A stretch of DNA of 64,000 nucleotides, taken from positions 186,001-250,000 of IMG/VR virus record IMGVR_UViG_3300030329_006583; one strand, given 5' to 3'. Numbering within the stretch: the stretch's first letter is position 1; each line of letters begins with the position of its first letter. Position numbers and translations under genes: made by a program. Below, one piece after another: positions 24,232-31,842 of the stretch. The notes under the pieces were generated by a model that saw only the letters and a program-made list of their open reading frames with translations, was not told where the DNA came from and searched no databases. The DNA is from a virus.

Positions 24232-24567
24232 TTACGCAGAAAAAGACGTTCCACACCCACATGTGGAAGTAGCATTGGGGTTACTAAATTCAAACCCGCT
24301 TCCGTTCAGCCCACCTGACCAATCCAGAACGGTGCCAATCAAAAATAAGTAGCTCTTTTTGTCTACATATAACTTAATTCCGCTCTCAGACGTGTATACC
24401 TTATCACCTTCTTGAATCTCAGTTTCCAATTCCAAGTTATAAGACAAACCTGCACAACCCCCACCTTGTACACCCACCCTTATTCCGTTAGCAGTAGAAT
24501 TTTCACGTTCCATGATCTTACGAATCTGTGTTTCTGCATCCGGTGTTATCTCAATGGTTGGTTTCAT
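24232..24567 (-). CDS. iscA: A-type Fe-S carrier, IscA/ErpA-like, 111 aa
   Basis: Short protein starting MKPTIEITPDAETQIRKIM. The three conserved cysteines are C38 in GGGCAGLSY and C103/C105 in TCGCGTSF, the ligands that hold a cluster in IscA, SufA and ErpA. GGAGAG lies before the ATG. It overlaps the IscU gene by 17 bases, so the two are co-translated. It likely delivers clusters to target proteins; which A-type subgroup it belongs to is unclear. Confidence 0.9.
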   Translation of the reverse strand: MKPTIEITPDAETQIRKIMERENSTANGIRVGVQGGGCAGLSYNLELETEIQEGDKVYTSESGIKLYVDKKSYLFLIGTVLDWSGGLNGSGFEFSNPNATSTCGCGTSFSA

Positions 24568-24940
24568 TCTTTTCTCTCCAATCTTTGATTGCAGCCTTGA
24601 TGGCATCCTCCGCCAACACGGAACAATGAATCTTGATGGGTGGCAAATTCAATTCCTCGACAATCTCCACGTTTCTTATCTTTTCGGCATTGTCAACTGT
24701 CATTCCCTTTACCCACTCGGTCGCCAGTGAACTAGCGGCAATCGCACTCCCACAACCAAAAGTCTTGAATTTGGCATCTTCAACAATGCCTTCATCATTT
24801 ACCTTGATTTGCAATTTCATAACATCACCACATTCAGGAGCACCGACCAAACCGGTGCCCACTGTAGTGTCTGTTTTATCCATTGATCCAACGTTCCTGG
24901 GATTTTTGTAATGTTCAAGCACTTTATCTGAGTATGCCAT
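24551..24940 (-). CDS. iscU: Fe-S scaffold protein IscU, 129 aa
   Basis: Standard length and motifs of IscU, the scaffold on which Fe-S clusters form. Cluster ligands C37 (GAPECGD), C63 (TFGCGSA) and C106 (KIHCSVLAED) and D39 are all present. The chaperone-binding box LPPIK (99-103) is nearly the E. coli LPPVK recognised by HscA, an Hsp70. No cysteine desulfurase (IscS) is in view, so sulfur would come from the host or another part of the genome. Confidence 0.95.
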   Translation of the reverse strand: MAYSDKVLEHYKNPRNVGSMDKTDTTVGTGLVGAPECGDVMKLQIKVNDEGIVEDAKFKTFGCGSAIAASSLATEWVKGMTVDNAEKIRNVEIVEELNLPPIKIHCSVLAEDAIKAAIKDWREKNETNH

Positions 24941-24942
24941 TT

Positions 24943-25302
24943 TTAGCTCTTGAGTTTTCTACCTGGTCTTGTTGCATGCTCATGTGTTTTTGATGCTGCC
25001 GCTTCAACCATTCTGGCGGGCACGTTCTTGAGCGTTTTCTTGCCGAACACAATATCATAATGGCCAATGGCACCGTTCCTGTCAAGACTATGCCACACAA
25101 TTTTACCCACCCTTTTAGCCGGGATCCCATATGCCTCCTGCAAAGCTGAAGACTTCAGCTTACCATGTGTCAGTCACGTGTGCCCGATCAATTCTTCCTC
25201 TTCGGGATCCAACTCCGCTTGTTCCATACCTGACCCGAATGGTGCAGCTTTCTTCAATTCTTCTTTAATAATTTGCCTAAGTTGTCTCTTCGTAATTTTC
25301 AT
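24943..25302 (-). CDS. Tagged protein interrupted by an in-frame TGA
   Basis: MKITKRQLRQIIKEELKKAA opens at 25302 and runs 42 codons to TGA (25174-25176). The same frame then continues without a stop to 24943, giving ALQEAYGIPAKRVGKIVWHS, GHYDIVFGKKTLKNVPARM and a basic end. The second part (66 residues from a TTG at 25143) has clear protein-like composition. A nonsense mutation, a sequencing error, readthrough or separate initiation are all possible. Its ATG overlaps the upstream gene by ATGA. Confidence 0.6.
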
Positions 25303-25643
25303 AACTTATATTTTCTCCATGCATATGCAGGGCGATATTTTAAATAATGTTCATCATATTGGTTGGTGTATGCCTCTCGTTCAAATCTTATGGATTTATA
25401 TGCATCAATAAAATTTTTATATTTCCATAGTGATATTATAAAATCAAAAAGATATATCAAATAAAAACCAACGATGGCAGTCTCAAATTGTTGACGAATA
25501 TGGATCATTTCATGTCGTAATATTGTTTTATTACCTTCCCCTCTCACAAAGATAAATGGAAAAAGTGCAATTGCTTCGACATTAAATGCCCAACTAAATA
25601 GGCGCGGAATGCGACTGTGTTTAAAAATAAATGGTATCACCAT
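25299..25643 (-). CDS. Putative membrane metallopeptidase-like protein, 114 aa
   Basis: Contains RHEMIHIRQQFE (H-E-x-x-H) followed by a hydrophobic helix (FYLIYLFDFIISL) and a later IRFEREAYTNQ element, the third-ligand-like E. The layout resembles minimal membrane zinc peptidases of phages and M56-type fragments. The N-terminus is hydrophobic. Whether it is active is unknown. Confidence 0.62.
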   Translation of the reverse strand: MVIPFIFKHSRIPRLFSWAFNVEAIALFPFIFVRGEGNKTILRHEMIHIRQQFETAIVGFYLIYLFDFIISLWKYKNFIDAYKSIRFEREAYTNQYDEHYLKYRPAYAWRKYKL

Positions 25644-25704
25644 TTTTCTCCCATACCAAATCTATAGATTTAATTATGGTTGTAATGGTAATCTATATCA
25701 GAAA

Positions 25705-26742
25705 TCACTTAGAATAATTAATGTGAGTAGAACTTTCAATTGCACCATTAGGTGTCTGGCGAATGAATTGGGCCCGGGCATGAAGATGTGAAATGGAATT
25801 AGCACCGGTATAAGAAAGACCTGAACGAATACCCACGGAAATTGTTTGTACAATATCGGCCAAAGGACCTTTCATTGGGATTATTGTGGCTACCCCTTCA
25901 ATAGAATTAGCGCGTCCCCGCCAATCATATTGTGCCTCGACAGACGCCATACCCCGATAGGCTTTATATGCAGTGCGCACCGAATGACCATCCACTACCT
26001 CAGATTTCTCAATAACAGCGCCCGGAGATTCAGGGGTACCGGCCAACATAGAGCCTAACATCACACAATCAGCTCCGGCAGCCAAGGCCTTCACAATATC
26101 GCCACTATTCCTAATACCTCCGTCAGCAATAAGCAGGACATTAGCATCAGCGCTAGCACAATCCATAACTGATTGCAAAGTTGGCATGCCGTGACCGGTT
26201 TGAATACGAGTGCTACATATCGATCCTCCGCCAATGCCAATCCTGACGCTATCTGCACCCCAATCGGCCAAATCCTCTACCGCTGTGCGGCTAGCCACAT
26301 TTCCTGCCATGATGTGCACCTTAGATCCTAAAACCTCCCTCAATTTAAGGAGGGCACGTTTCATGCGCACATGATGACCGTGAGCAACATCAACACAAAT
26401 CACCTTAGCACCATAGCTAACGAGAGCCCCAGCACGAGAAACATAATCTCCTGTTACCCCTACCGCAGCCCCACATATTGCCCCACTAGCCACAATTTTT
26501 TTCACCATATCAAATTGTGTTTGTGGGCTATTATATCGATGTACAATACCGAGTCCCCCCAACCTACTGATTTCGACTGCCGTATCCACACCTGTTACAG
26601 TGTCCATGGGGCTTGAAATAATAGGTAATTTCAAAACGCCAACCTTGGGAATTTCTACACTAAGATCCACCTCTGTCCGGCTCTCAATAGCTGAATACTG
26701 GGGGGCTAAAAGAACATCGTCAAAACAAACTGTTTCCCTCAT
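25705..26742 (-). CDS. IMP dehydrogenase/GMP reductase family enzyme, 345 aa
   Basis: TIM-barrel enzyme lacking the CBS domains of full IMPDHs. Motifs: [11 protein letters not shown] near the N-terminus, SSPMDTVT, the catalytic loop [11 protein letters not shown] with C176, [11 protein letters not shown] for substrate phosphate, and a flap region with YRGMAS and [11 protein letters not shown]. It would act in guanine nucleotide synthesis (IMP to XMP) or salvage (GMP to IMP); the flap looks more like IMPDH. Lies between two genes and the CAU tRNA. Phage-encoded versions could raise GTP supply. Confidence 0.9.
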   Translation of the reverse strand: MRETVCFDDVLLAPQYSAIESRTEVDLSVEIPKVGVLKLPIISSPMDTVTGVDTAVEISRLGGLGIVHRYNSPQTQFDMVKKIVASGAICGAAVGVTGDYVSRAGALVSYGAKVICVDVAHGHHVRMKRALLKLREVLGSKVHIMAGNVASRTAVEDLADWGADSVRIGIGGGSICSTRIQTGHGMPTLQSVMDCASADANVLLIADGGIRNSGDIVKALAAGADCVMLGSMLAGTPESPGAVIEKSEVVDGHSVRTAYKAYRGMASVEAQYDWRGRANSIEGVATIIPMKGPLADIVQTISVGIRSGLSYTGANSISHLHARAQFIRQTPNGAIESSTHINYSK

Positions 26743-26758
26743 TATATAACCTCATGTT

Positions 26759-26836
26759 TGGTGGGCCCTCTGGGATTCGAACCCAGAACTGACGGTTTAT
26801 GAGACCGGCGCTCTAACCTGATTGAGCTAAGGGCCC
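26759..26836 (-). tRNA. tRNA with CAU anticodon, candidate tRNA-Ile2
   Basis: The complement folds as a 78-base tRNA with CCA encoded, acceptor GGGCCCT/AGGGCCC, T-loop TTCGAAT and anticodon loop CTCATAA (CAU). The loop alone fits elongator tRNA-Met or tRNA-Ile2. Two things favour Ile2: tilS lies 11 bases away, and the acceptor stem has C4-G69 and C5-G68 pairs, which TilS uses to recognise tRNA-Ile2. I mark the identity as probable, not proven. Confidence 0.85.
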
Positions 26837-26847
26837 GCATTACAAAT

Positions 26848-27477
26848 CTAAACAGCAACTGCCTCTTTTATAAAAAAAACAGAATTTTCTTCCATTATTT
26901 TTTTTGCCAATACCTTCCGCATACCCGGATTAACATGTAATGCGTGGGGCATCATATTGTGTCGAATAAAATTTCTCATGTATCGCGTATCATCATTGGA
27001 CACATCTTCCACATAAGGAACCCCTTTACGATCACACCAAGCATGCAACACACTCTTCGGGGTGGTCAAAAAAGGGCGAATAACATTTTGATTAGAATAA
27101 GGGGTGAGTGCCGGTTTGCCATGAAGGGATGAAAACAACCACCATTCACACACATCATCCAGGTGATGGGCTGTTACCACAGGGGTTTTCAACCCATGCA
27201 AAAATGCATATCTTTCATCCCGCCAATATTCTTCCCAGCTTTGCGATCCCACCTTCTTCATGGAAGTAGATCCTGTAATCAGCTTGAGGTTATGCGATTC
27301 ACAATAATCTTGTACAAAACTTTGGGCGTAGCCAGAATGGGGGGTATTATGATTAAAATAGGCCACTTCAATTTCACGGCCGCCGCGGCGGAGAAAATCC
27401 AGTGCCGCCATCGAATCCACCCCGCCTGAACAGGCCATTACGATCTTTTTAGGTACCTGGTTTAACAGCCTAATCAT
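26848..27477 (-). CDS. tilS: tRNA(Ile)-lysidine synthase-like, short TilS, 209 aa
   Basis: N-type PP-loop ATP pyrophosphatase: SGGVDS at 17-22, then TAHHLDDVCEWWLF and the TilS signature around RPFLTTPKSVLHAW and DVSNDDTRYMRNFIRHNMMP. TilS changes the CAU anticodon C34 to lysidine so that the tRNA reads AUA as Ile. It is much shorter than typical TilS (about 430 aa) and lacks the C-terminal tRNA-binding domains, as some minimal versions do. Adjacent to a CAU tRNA. Confidence 0.85.
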   Translation of the reverse strand: MIRLLNQVPKKIVMACSGGVDSMAALDFLRRGGREIEVAYFNHNTPHSGYAQSFVQDYCESHNLKLITGSTSMKKVGSQSWEEYWRDERYAFLHGLKTPVVTAHHLDDVCEWWLFSSLHGKPALTPYSNQNVIRPFLTTPKSVLHAWCDRKGVPYVEDVSNDDTRYMRNFIRHNMMPHALHVNPGMRKVLAKKIMEENSVFFIKEAVAV

Positions 27478-27540
27478 GACAAATCAATTATATTCACATT
27501 TTTGATTGAGTACAACGATTTAATAAAAATACTTATATGC

Positions 27541-27780
27541 ATGGACCCAACGTTAATTATACTCACCTTCGGAAGCATTGTGGGATGTTTTTCCCTAGGG
27601 TTTAGTTTGGGAACCTACCTCGAAAGAAAACGCATAATTTCTCAGTATGAATGGGATTTAAATATTATGGAACGCCTAAGCAGAATTGAGGATACAGTAT
27701 CCGAATTTGAAGAATACGAAGAAAACGAATTAGATGGAATCAAATTAATTCGCATTCAATTTAATCGAACCGAAGATTAA
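27541..27780 (+). CDS. Membrane-anchored protein, 79 aa
   Basis: Plus-strand gene. MDPTLIILTFGSIVGCFSLG is a membrane helix, followed by an ER-rich helix (MERLSRIEDTVSEFEEYEEN) and a short end. The ribosome site is weak and a TTG 13 codons upstream is an alternative start. Function unknown. Confidence 0.5.
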   Translation: MDPTLIILTFGSIVGCFSLGFSLGTYLERKRIISQYEWDLNIMERLSRIEDTVSEFEEYEENELDGIKLIRIQFNRTED

Positions 27781-27809
27781 AAAATTAAGGCACCTCTAAC
27801 CCCGTGCCT
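27780..27809 (-). terminator. Intrinsic terminator, dispersed copy 2
   Basis: AGGCAC-loop-GTGCCT on the minus strand followed by TTAATTTTTT. Shares about 30 of 34 bases with the terminator near 668-700. Placed between convergent genes. Confidence 0.75.
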
Positions 27810-27826
27810 TCCTGCGGTTATATCAC

Positions 27827-28189
27827 CTATTCAGAATCAACAGCGGGTGTAGTCTCACTGTTCTTGTTCTCAATAGCCTTAATAGTACTGTCATCACCAG
27901 TAACGTCACTAGTACCAGGTGTGCCTTCTTTGATGGTATTAACCTGAGGCGTGGTGGTGCCCGTTGTAGGTGTAGTCTCACCAGTAACCTGGGGTGTTGT
28001 AGTGGTGGGGGGTGTCGTTGGTGTAGTCGTTGTTGTCTCCGTTACCGTATCCGTGGTGGTTGTAGCCGCCGCAGAAGGTTCAGGGGCTTTGTTCACCAAA
28101 CCGTCAAAAGCACCAAAAAAATACAAAGCAACCAAAGACGCCCCAATTAAAATAAGCGTCAATTTATTTTCTTTAATAAAGTTTTTCAT
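27827..28189 (-). CDS. Membrane protein with a Thr/Pro-rich tail, 120 aa
   Basis: One membrane helix (about residues 8-26, LTLILIGASLVALYFFGAF) then about 60 residues nearly made of Thr, Pro, Glu and Ser (TTTTDTVTETTTTTPTTPP). This is the composition of a stalk, possibly glycosylated. It lies directly after the acidic lipoprotein gene and probably forms a pair with it at the host surface. Confidence 0.65.
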   Translation of the reverse strand: MKNFIKENKLTLILIGASLVALYFFGAFDGLVNKAPEPSAAATTTTDTVTETTTTTPTTPPTTTTPQVTGETTPTTGTTTPQVNTIKEGTPGTSDVTGDDSTIKAIENKNSETTPAVDSE

Positions 28190-28549
28190 TTATTCTTCCT
28201 CCTCTTCTTCATCAGATTCATCTCCATCCTCAGAAGCTTCATTTTCGTCAATATCGCCGGATTCCTGATCGTCACCTGCTGCATCAACTGCCTCTTCTTC
28301 CTCGGTTGATTCCTCGGAATCAACTTCCTCTTCAGCAGATTCCTCCGCAACGTCTCCTTCCGTTTCCATCACATCTCCGGAATCATCCGCCACGTCACCG
28401 GTGGCATCTTCATCCTCAACTTGTGGGGTGATAGATTCCTCAACAGAAACAGTCTCCTCATCACACTCACAACCAATAGTCGTGAATACAAGACCAAGCG
28501 CAAATACGCTAATTAACATGCACATTAGTGCGAATAAACGATTCATCAA
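28190..28549 (-). CDS. Extremely acidic putative lipoprotein, 119 aa
   Basis: Signal with a lipobox-like end (FALGLVFTTIGCE), then about 85 residues dominated by Asp and Glu (ESTEEEEAVDAAGDDQESGD, DESDEEEEEE). An acidic stretch of this kind could bind cations or mimic DNA. It may shield the infected cell surface or act as a DNA mimic if it stays inside; the signal argues for export. Function unknown. Confidence 0.62.
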   Translation of the reverse strand: MMNRLFALMCMLISVFALGLVFTTIGCECDEETVSVEESITPQVEDEDATGDVADDSGDVMETEGDVAEESAEEEVDSEESTEEEEAVDAAGDDQESGDIDENEASEDGDESDEEEEEE

Positions 28550-28606
28550 AAACCTCCTTACAGATTCTATTGTATTTTTGAATCTAGAGATTATATATCA
28601 CATCCC

Positions 28607-29221
28607 TTATTTGTTTAAATCCAATTCCATACCTTCGGAAGCCAATTGGTGTGAATGAAACGTAAGGATTGTTTCTTCCCGGGTTTTAAATTCCTCTATG
28701 CGATTAATCGCCTCTTTTGCGCGGGTTTTTTCAGCTTTTATCTTATTACGTAATTCTTCTACAAATTGTGAATTATAAGAGTGCAACAAGATTATATCAC
28801 CATATGCACAAAATTTAACTTGAAGGGATGATTTATGATAAGAGGCATTGAGTGATGGGAAAAGAAAGAGTTCACCTAACTGTTTGGCTTCTGGTGTGCT
28901 GTTAGCATATACATAACCCAACCTTAAATACCCCCAACTAACCGTTATTTCATATATCCCCTCCCCTCCGTTCCGTACCAAATTGGTAACCGGTTCCTCC
29001 AACCGCCCCCACAAGCGCGTTAAGCGCCGGGTCAGTGTGGCTTTACGTCGGCCAAGAGAATACCGGGATTTCCCATCAAAAAAACGATGCAAAAGATAAG
29101 ATTGAACCTGAATCTCTGAATGGAGATTTAAACCAAAGAGGGTTTTGGCATCATACTCATGACGCGGCGCCTTCCGAAGAAGATCATCAACTATTCGATC
29201 TCGCTCTTTATCCCTCAGCAT
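28607..29221 (-). CDS. Hypothetical protein, 204 aa
   Basis: Basic N-terminal half (RRKATLTRRLTRLWGRLEEP) and a beta-rich middle (GIYEITVSWGYLRLGYVYAN), then a long helical coiled coil (FVEELRNKIKAEKTRAKEAI). Soluble. May bind nucleic acid because of the Arg-rich patch; not recognised. Confidence 0.68.
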   Translation of the reverse strand: MLRDKERDRIVDDLLRKAPRHEYDAKTLFGLNLHSEIQVQSYLLHRFFDGKSRYSLGRRKATLTRRLTRLWGRLEEPVTNLVRNGGEGIYEITVSWGYLRLGYVYANSTPEAKQLGELFLFPSLNASYHKSSLQVKFCAYGDIILLHSYNSQFVEELRNKIKAEKTRAKEAINRIEEFKTREETILTFHSHQLASEGMELDLNK

Positions 29222-29232
29222 TCATTTGCACG

Positions 29233-30072
29233 CTACCTTCTCTTGCGAATGTCCTTAACATTCACCTCTTCCACATCTCCATTTACCAACAGATCTTGCA
29301 CCACTGCGCCGTTCTTTTCATTCACACGTGGTTCCGAAACCACAATGGCAGCTGGACGATTACCTGCCCAAATATTCCTGTAACGCATAGAACCGACTGG
29401 ATGTTTTCCGTCTGTAAGTTCTCGCAAAGGCCCCTTGGCACCCTCCAAGACCTTGTTGCAAGACCATTCATCAATTCGCGGCTCATCAGGCAACGGATAA
29501 TCAGATGGGTTTGGTGCACCCGCTTCAGCCATCACCAATTGATGTGCCTCATTACGAACACTCCATTCCAGCCATGTCGATACAGTTCGTAGAGCCTTTG
29601 CCGTTCCCCCACGGTGAGCAAAATAATAGGCCCCCTTGTGAGAAAGAATAGAAGCTGCGGCTTGAAGAAGCGGGATATCCGACGGGCGGAACTTACCATT
29701 CTGCCTGATATGTTCCGCCTCCTTCAGCATCGCATCGAGAAAGTCCTTTTGTTTCCCTGAAAGTTCATTGCCACGAACAACATTCCCTGCAAAATCTTGG
29801 AGAACTGAAACTCGATGTTGCATACCATCCAGGGCAGCTGCATCTTGAATTTCCTTAAGGAGTTTAGGATCACCTTGCGGTTGAGGGGCCCCGTCTTCGA
29901 TGAGGTTATCCAGCCAGTTGCGCTGTTTCTTGCTAAGGCCTTTGCCTCTTTCAAGGCGAGAAATCATATCACGGACAAAGCGCATACGATAATCATTAGC
30001 CAATCCAACACTAGAACATGCCTCTAAAAGCTGAACTGATTGTGAAAGCCTAAGTTCTCTAGATTTCCTCAT
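29233..30072 (-). CDS. Phage protein with a KQRxWLD repeat, 279 aa
   Basis: Contains two related elements, GLSKKQRNWLDNLIEDGAP and ELSGKQKDFLDAMLKEAE, separated by about 50 residues, followed by a long helical and mixed region. The G-x-x-L-S-x-K-Q-x-x-[WF]-L-D pattern occurs in small DNA-metabolism proteins of phages, in my recollection. A recurrent-type promoter is at 30105-30132. The role may be nucleic acid binding. Confidence 0.68.
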   Translation of the reverse strand: MRKSRELRLSQSVQLLEACSSVGLANDYRMRFVRDMISRLERGKGLSKKQRNWLDNLIEDGAPQPQGDPKLLKEIQDAAALDGMQHRVSVLQDFAGNVVRGNELSGKQKDFLDAMLKEAEHIRQNGKFRPSDIPLLQAAASILSHKGAYYFAHRGGTAKALRTVSTWLEWSVRNEAHQLVMAEAGAPNPSDYPLPDEPRIDEWSCNKVLEGAKGPLRELTDGKHPVGSMRYRNIWAGNRPAAIVVSEPRVNEKNGAVVQDLLVNGDVEEVNVKDIRKRR

Positions 30073-30104
30073 AGAATCGCCTCCTTTTCCTTCCTGACAA
30101 TTCT

Positions 30105-30132
30105 ATTATAACTATATCTCGAACTTTTTGCA
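30105..30132 (-). promoter_or_regulatory. Putative promoter TGCAAA-N16-TATAAT
   Basis: Minus-strand CGTGCAAA, 16-base spacer, perfect TATAAT; drives the 279-aa gene. Confidence 0.6.
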
Positions 30133-30145
30133 CGCCATCAAGCGT

Positions 30146-30373
30146 TTATTTTGTTTTTTGTTTGAGCTTTTTTTTATTCTTTTTTGATGGTTTTGGGTTA
30201 GTCGGGGGTTTGCGAACCTTGATATTGAAATCACCGTCGGCGGTTTTTTTCACCTTCACTTCCCACGTTGGGTTTTGCTCTATTAATGAATTACGAGCAG
30301 CATCAGCCTTGGCATAATTTGTGAATGTTTTTACAACGTCCCATGGTTTTCCATGAATCATATTTTCACTCAT
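30146..30373 (-). CDS. Small basic protein, 75 aa
   Basis: N-terminal mixed domain (PWDVVKTFTNYAKADAARNS, NPTWEVKVKKTADGDFNI) and a lysine-rich tail (KPSKKNKKKLKQKTK). Looks like a small nucleic-acid-binding protein. 2 bases after the basic 56-aa gene. Not recognised. Confidence 0.68.
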   Translation of the reverse strand: MSENMIHGKPWDVVKTFTNYAKADAARNSLIEQNPTWEVKVKKTADGDFNIKVRKPPTNPKPSKKNKKKLKQKTK

Positions 30374-30375
30374 TA

Positions 30376-30546
30376 CTATCTCCTCCCTTGACCACGTCGT
30401 TTTTTACGATAAGTCCCCGAAGGACGTGATCCACCAGGGCCACCACCCTTGTGACCATGTTTACTAAATTTTCCGTTACCAATACGGGTTTTTTTAGGAC
30501 CATTACTATTAAGCTTGTTTTTATTGGATGATACTTTTCTTGCCAC
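30376..30546 (-). CDS. Small very basic protein, 56 aa, GTG start
   Basis: GTG with GGAGGAATAAG before it. The sequence is rich in Lys, Arg, Gly and Asn: VARKVSSNKNKLNSNGPKKT, then FSKHGHKGGGPGGSRPS and a KKRRGQGRR end. It contains a KTRIGNGKxSKHG element. Disordered and positively charged, so it could bind RNA or DNA or the capsid. I recall similar small phage proteins. Function unknown. Confidence 0.7.
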   Translation of the reverse strand: MARKVSSNKNKLNSNGPKKTRIGNGKFSKHGHKGGGPGGSRPSGTYRKKRRGQGRR

Positions 30547-30547
30547 C

Positions 30548-30790
30548 TTATTCCTCCATGGTGGGTGTTAGTAAGGGTGATTCACTTACCAGGTTTCTCA
30601 AAAATTTGTTCTCATTCATCAATTCTTCATTACGTTGATAAAGACTCTTTATTCGTATTTTGTATTCTATTTCATCTCGCACAATTTCTGTCAATTCACG
30701 TGTACGTTCATCCATCAACGTTTTTAATCTTTCATTTTCACGAATTAATGCCTCAAGTTTTTCTTCCATCTTTTCAAAGGGCGCTGACAT
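30548..30790 (-). CDS. Coiled-coil protein, 80 aa
   Basis: Almost entirely one charged coiled coil (KMEEKLEALIRENERLKTLM, RIKSLYQRNEELMNENKFL). Adjacent to dnaJ. It may be a small scaffold or spacer, but the role is unknown. Confidence 0.7.
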   Translation of the reverse strand: MSAPFEKMEEKLEALIRENERLKTLMDERTRELTEIVRDEIEYKIRIKSLYQRNEELMNENKFLRNLVSESPLLTPTMEE

Positions 30791-30804
30791 ATAAACCTCC
30801 TACA

Positions 30805-31839
30805 TTATACACTTTGTTGATACAACCGTAAAGCCTCAATTTGACGTTCATTTAAATTTTGAGGAATAACAATTTCCACCTTTGTTAAGTGATCGCCTCG
30901 CCTTCCTTTGTGATCCTCTATCCCTTTACCTTTCATTCTCAAAATGGAATTAGGTTGAGTGCCGGCCGGAACATTAATATCCGTCAGGCCATGTACTGTC
31001 TTCACCTTAGTCATTCCCCCTAGGGTTGCAGTAACCATATCTACATGTAATACATTAAGCACATTAAGACCATCCCTACCATAATACGGTGATTGTTGAA
31101 TTCTGACGTATACGTTCAAATCACCAGGTGGCATTACGGATTGGGTGCTTTCGCCTTTTCCTTTAATTTGAACCACATCACCATCATCAATCCCCTTCGG
31201 AATTTGAATCTCAATGCCTTCCTTATTTACAACCTTCCCTTTACCGGTACAACTTTGGCACTTTTCTTTTATTGTTTTCCCATGCCCGCCACAAGATGGA
31301 CATGTGGTAGTAACACTAAAAAACCCTTGCTGCCCAATCACCTGCCCTCGGCCTCCGCATGTAATGCATGTTTGCGGCAATGTACCAGGTTTACAGCCGG
31401 AACCAGAACAAGTAACACAATTAACATAACGTTCAAGTTCTAGAGTGCGTACACAACCTTTAACCGCCTCATCAAAAGACAACGGAATTTCTACGTCAAT
31501 ATTGCGATTGCGCTGGACGCGATGAGTTTGTCTTCCAAAGAAATCACCGAAAATACTACCAAATTGATCAAAGATATCCCCAAATCCCGCAGAGGTGGCC
31601 CCAAATCCATCAAAATTAAACGCATCATGTCCACCAGCGTCATATTGTGCACGTTTCTCCGGATCACTTAATACCGCATATGCTTCACTAATTTCCTTAA
31701 ACTTTTCTTCTGCCTTAATATTATCTGGGTTTTTATCTGGATGATATGTAACGGCAAGTTTACGATAAGCTTTTTTGATTTCTGCCCCGGTGGCATTTTC
31801 ACTTACCCCTAACAAGGTGTAATAATCTTTTTTTGACAT
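30805..31839 (-). CDS. dnaJ: Co-chaperone DnaJ, 344 aa
   Basis: Full DnaJ layout. J-domain with HPD at 33-35 in YHPDKNPDN, a Gly/Phe linker ([20 protein letters not shown]), four zinc repeats ([36 protein letters not shown]) and the C-terminal substrate domains. Slightly shorter than bacterial DnaJ. It delivers substrates to DnaK and triggers its ATPase. The genome has its own DnaK about 8 kb away; a second J-domain protein is next to that dnaK. Confidence 0.95.
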   Translation of the reverse strand: MSKKDYYTLLGVSENATGAEIKKAYRKLAVTYHPDKNPDNIKAEEKFKEISEAYAVLSDPEKRAQYDAGGHDAFNFDGFGATSAGFGDIFDQFGSIFGDFFGRQTHRVQRNRNIDVEIPLSFDEAVKGCVRTLELERYVNCVTCSGSGCKPGTLPQTCITCGGRGQVIGQQGFFSVTTTCPSCGGHGKTIKEKCQSCTGKGKVVNKEGIEIQIPKGIDDGDVVQIKGKGESTQSVMPPGDLNVYVRIQQSPYYGRDGLNVLNVLHVDMVTATLGGMTKVKTVHGLTDINVPAGTQPNSILRMKGKGIEDHKGRRGDHLTKVEIVIPQNLNERQIEALRLYQQSV

Positions 31840-31842
31840 GGA

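Noticed and set aside
25174-25176. Recoding of TGA as an amino acid in this genome
   Set aside because: TGA serves as a normal stop in other genes here, for example at the end of the DCoH-like gene and of the 50-aa membrane gene. A single in-frame case is better explained by mutation, error or readthrough.
11704-25302. The shared segment as a secretion signal or a DNA-binding helix
   Set aside because: It lacks a hydrophobic core and a signal peptidase site, and has no helix-turn-helix geometry. The conserved [L/I/V]-x-E end fits protease cleavage better.
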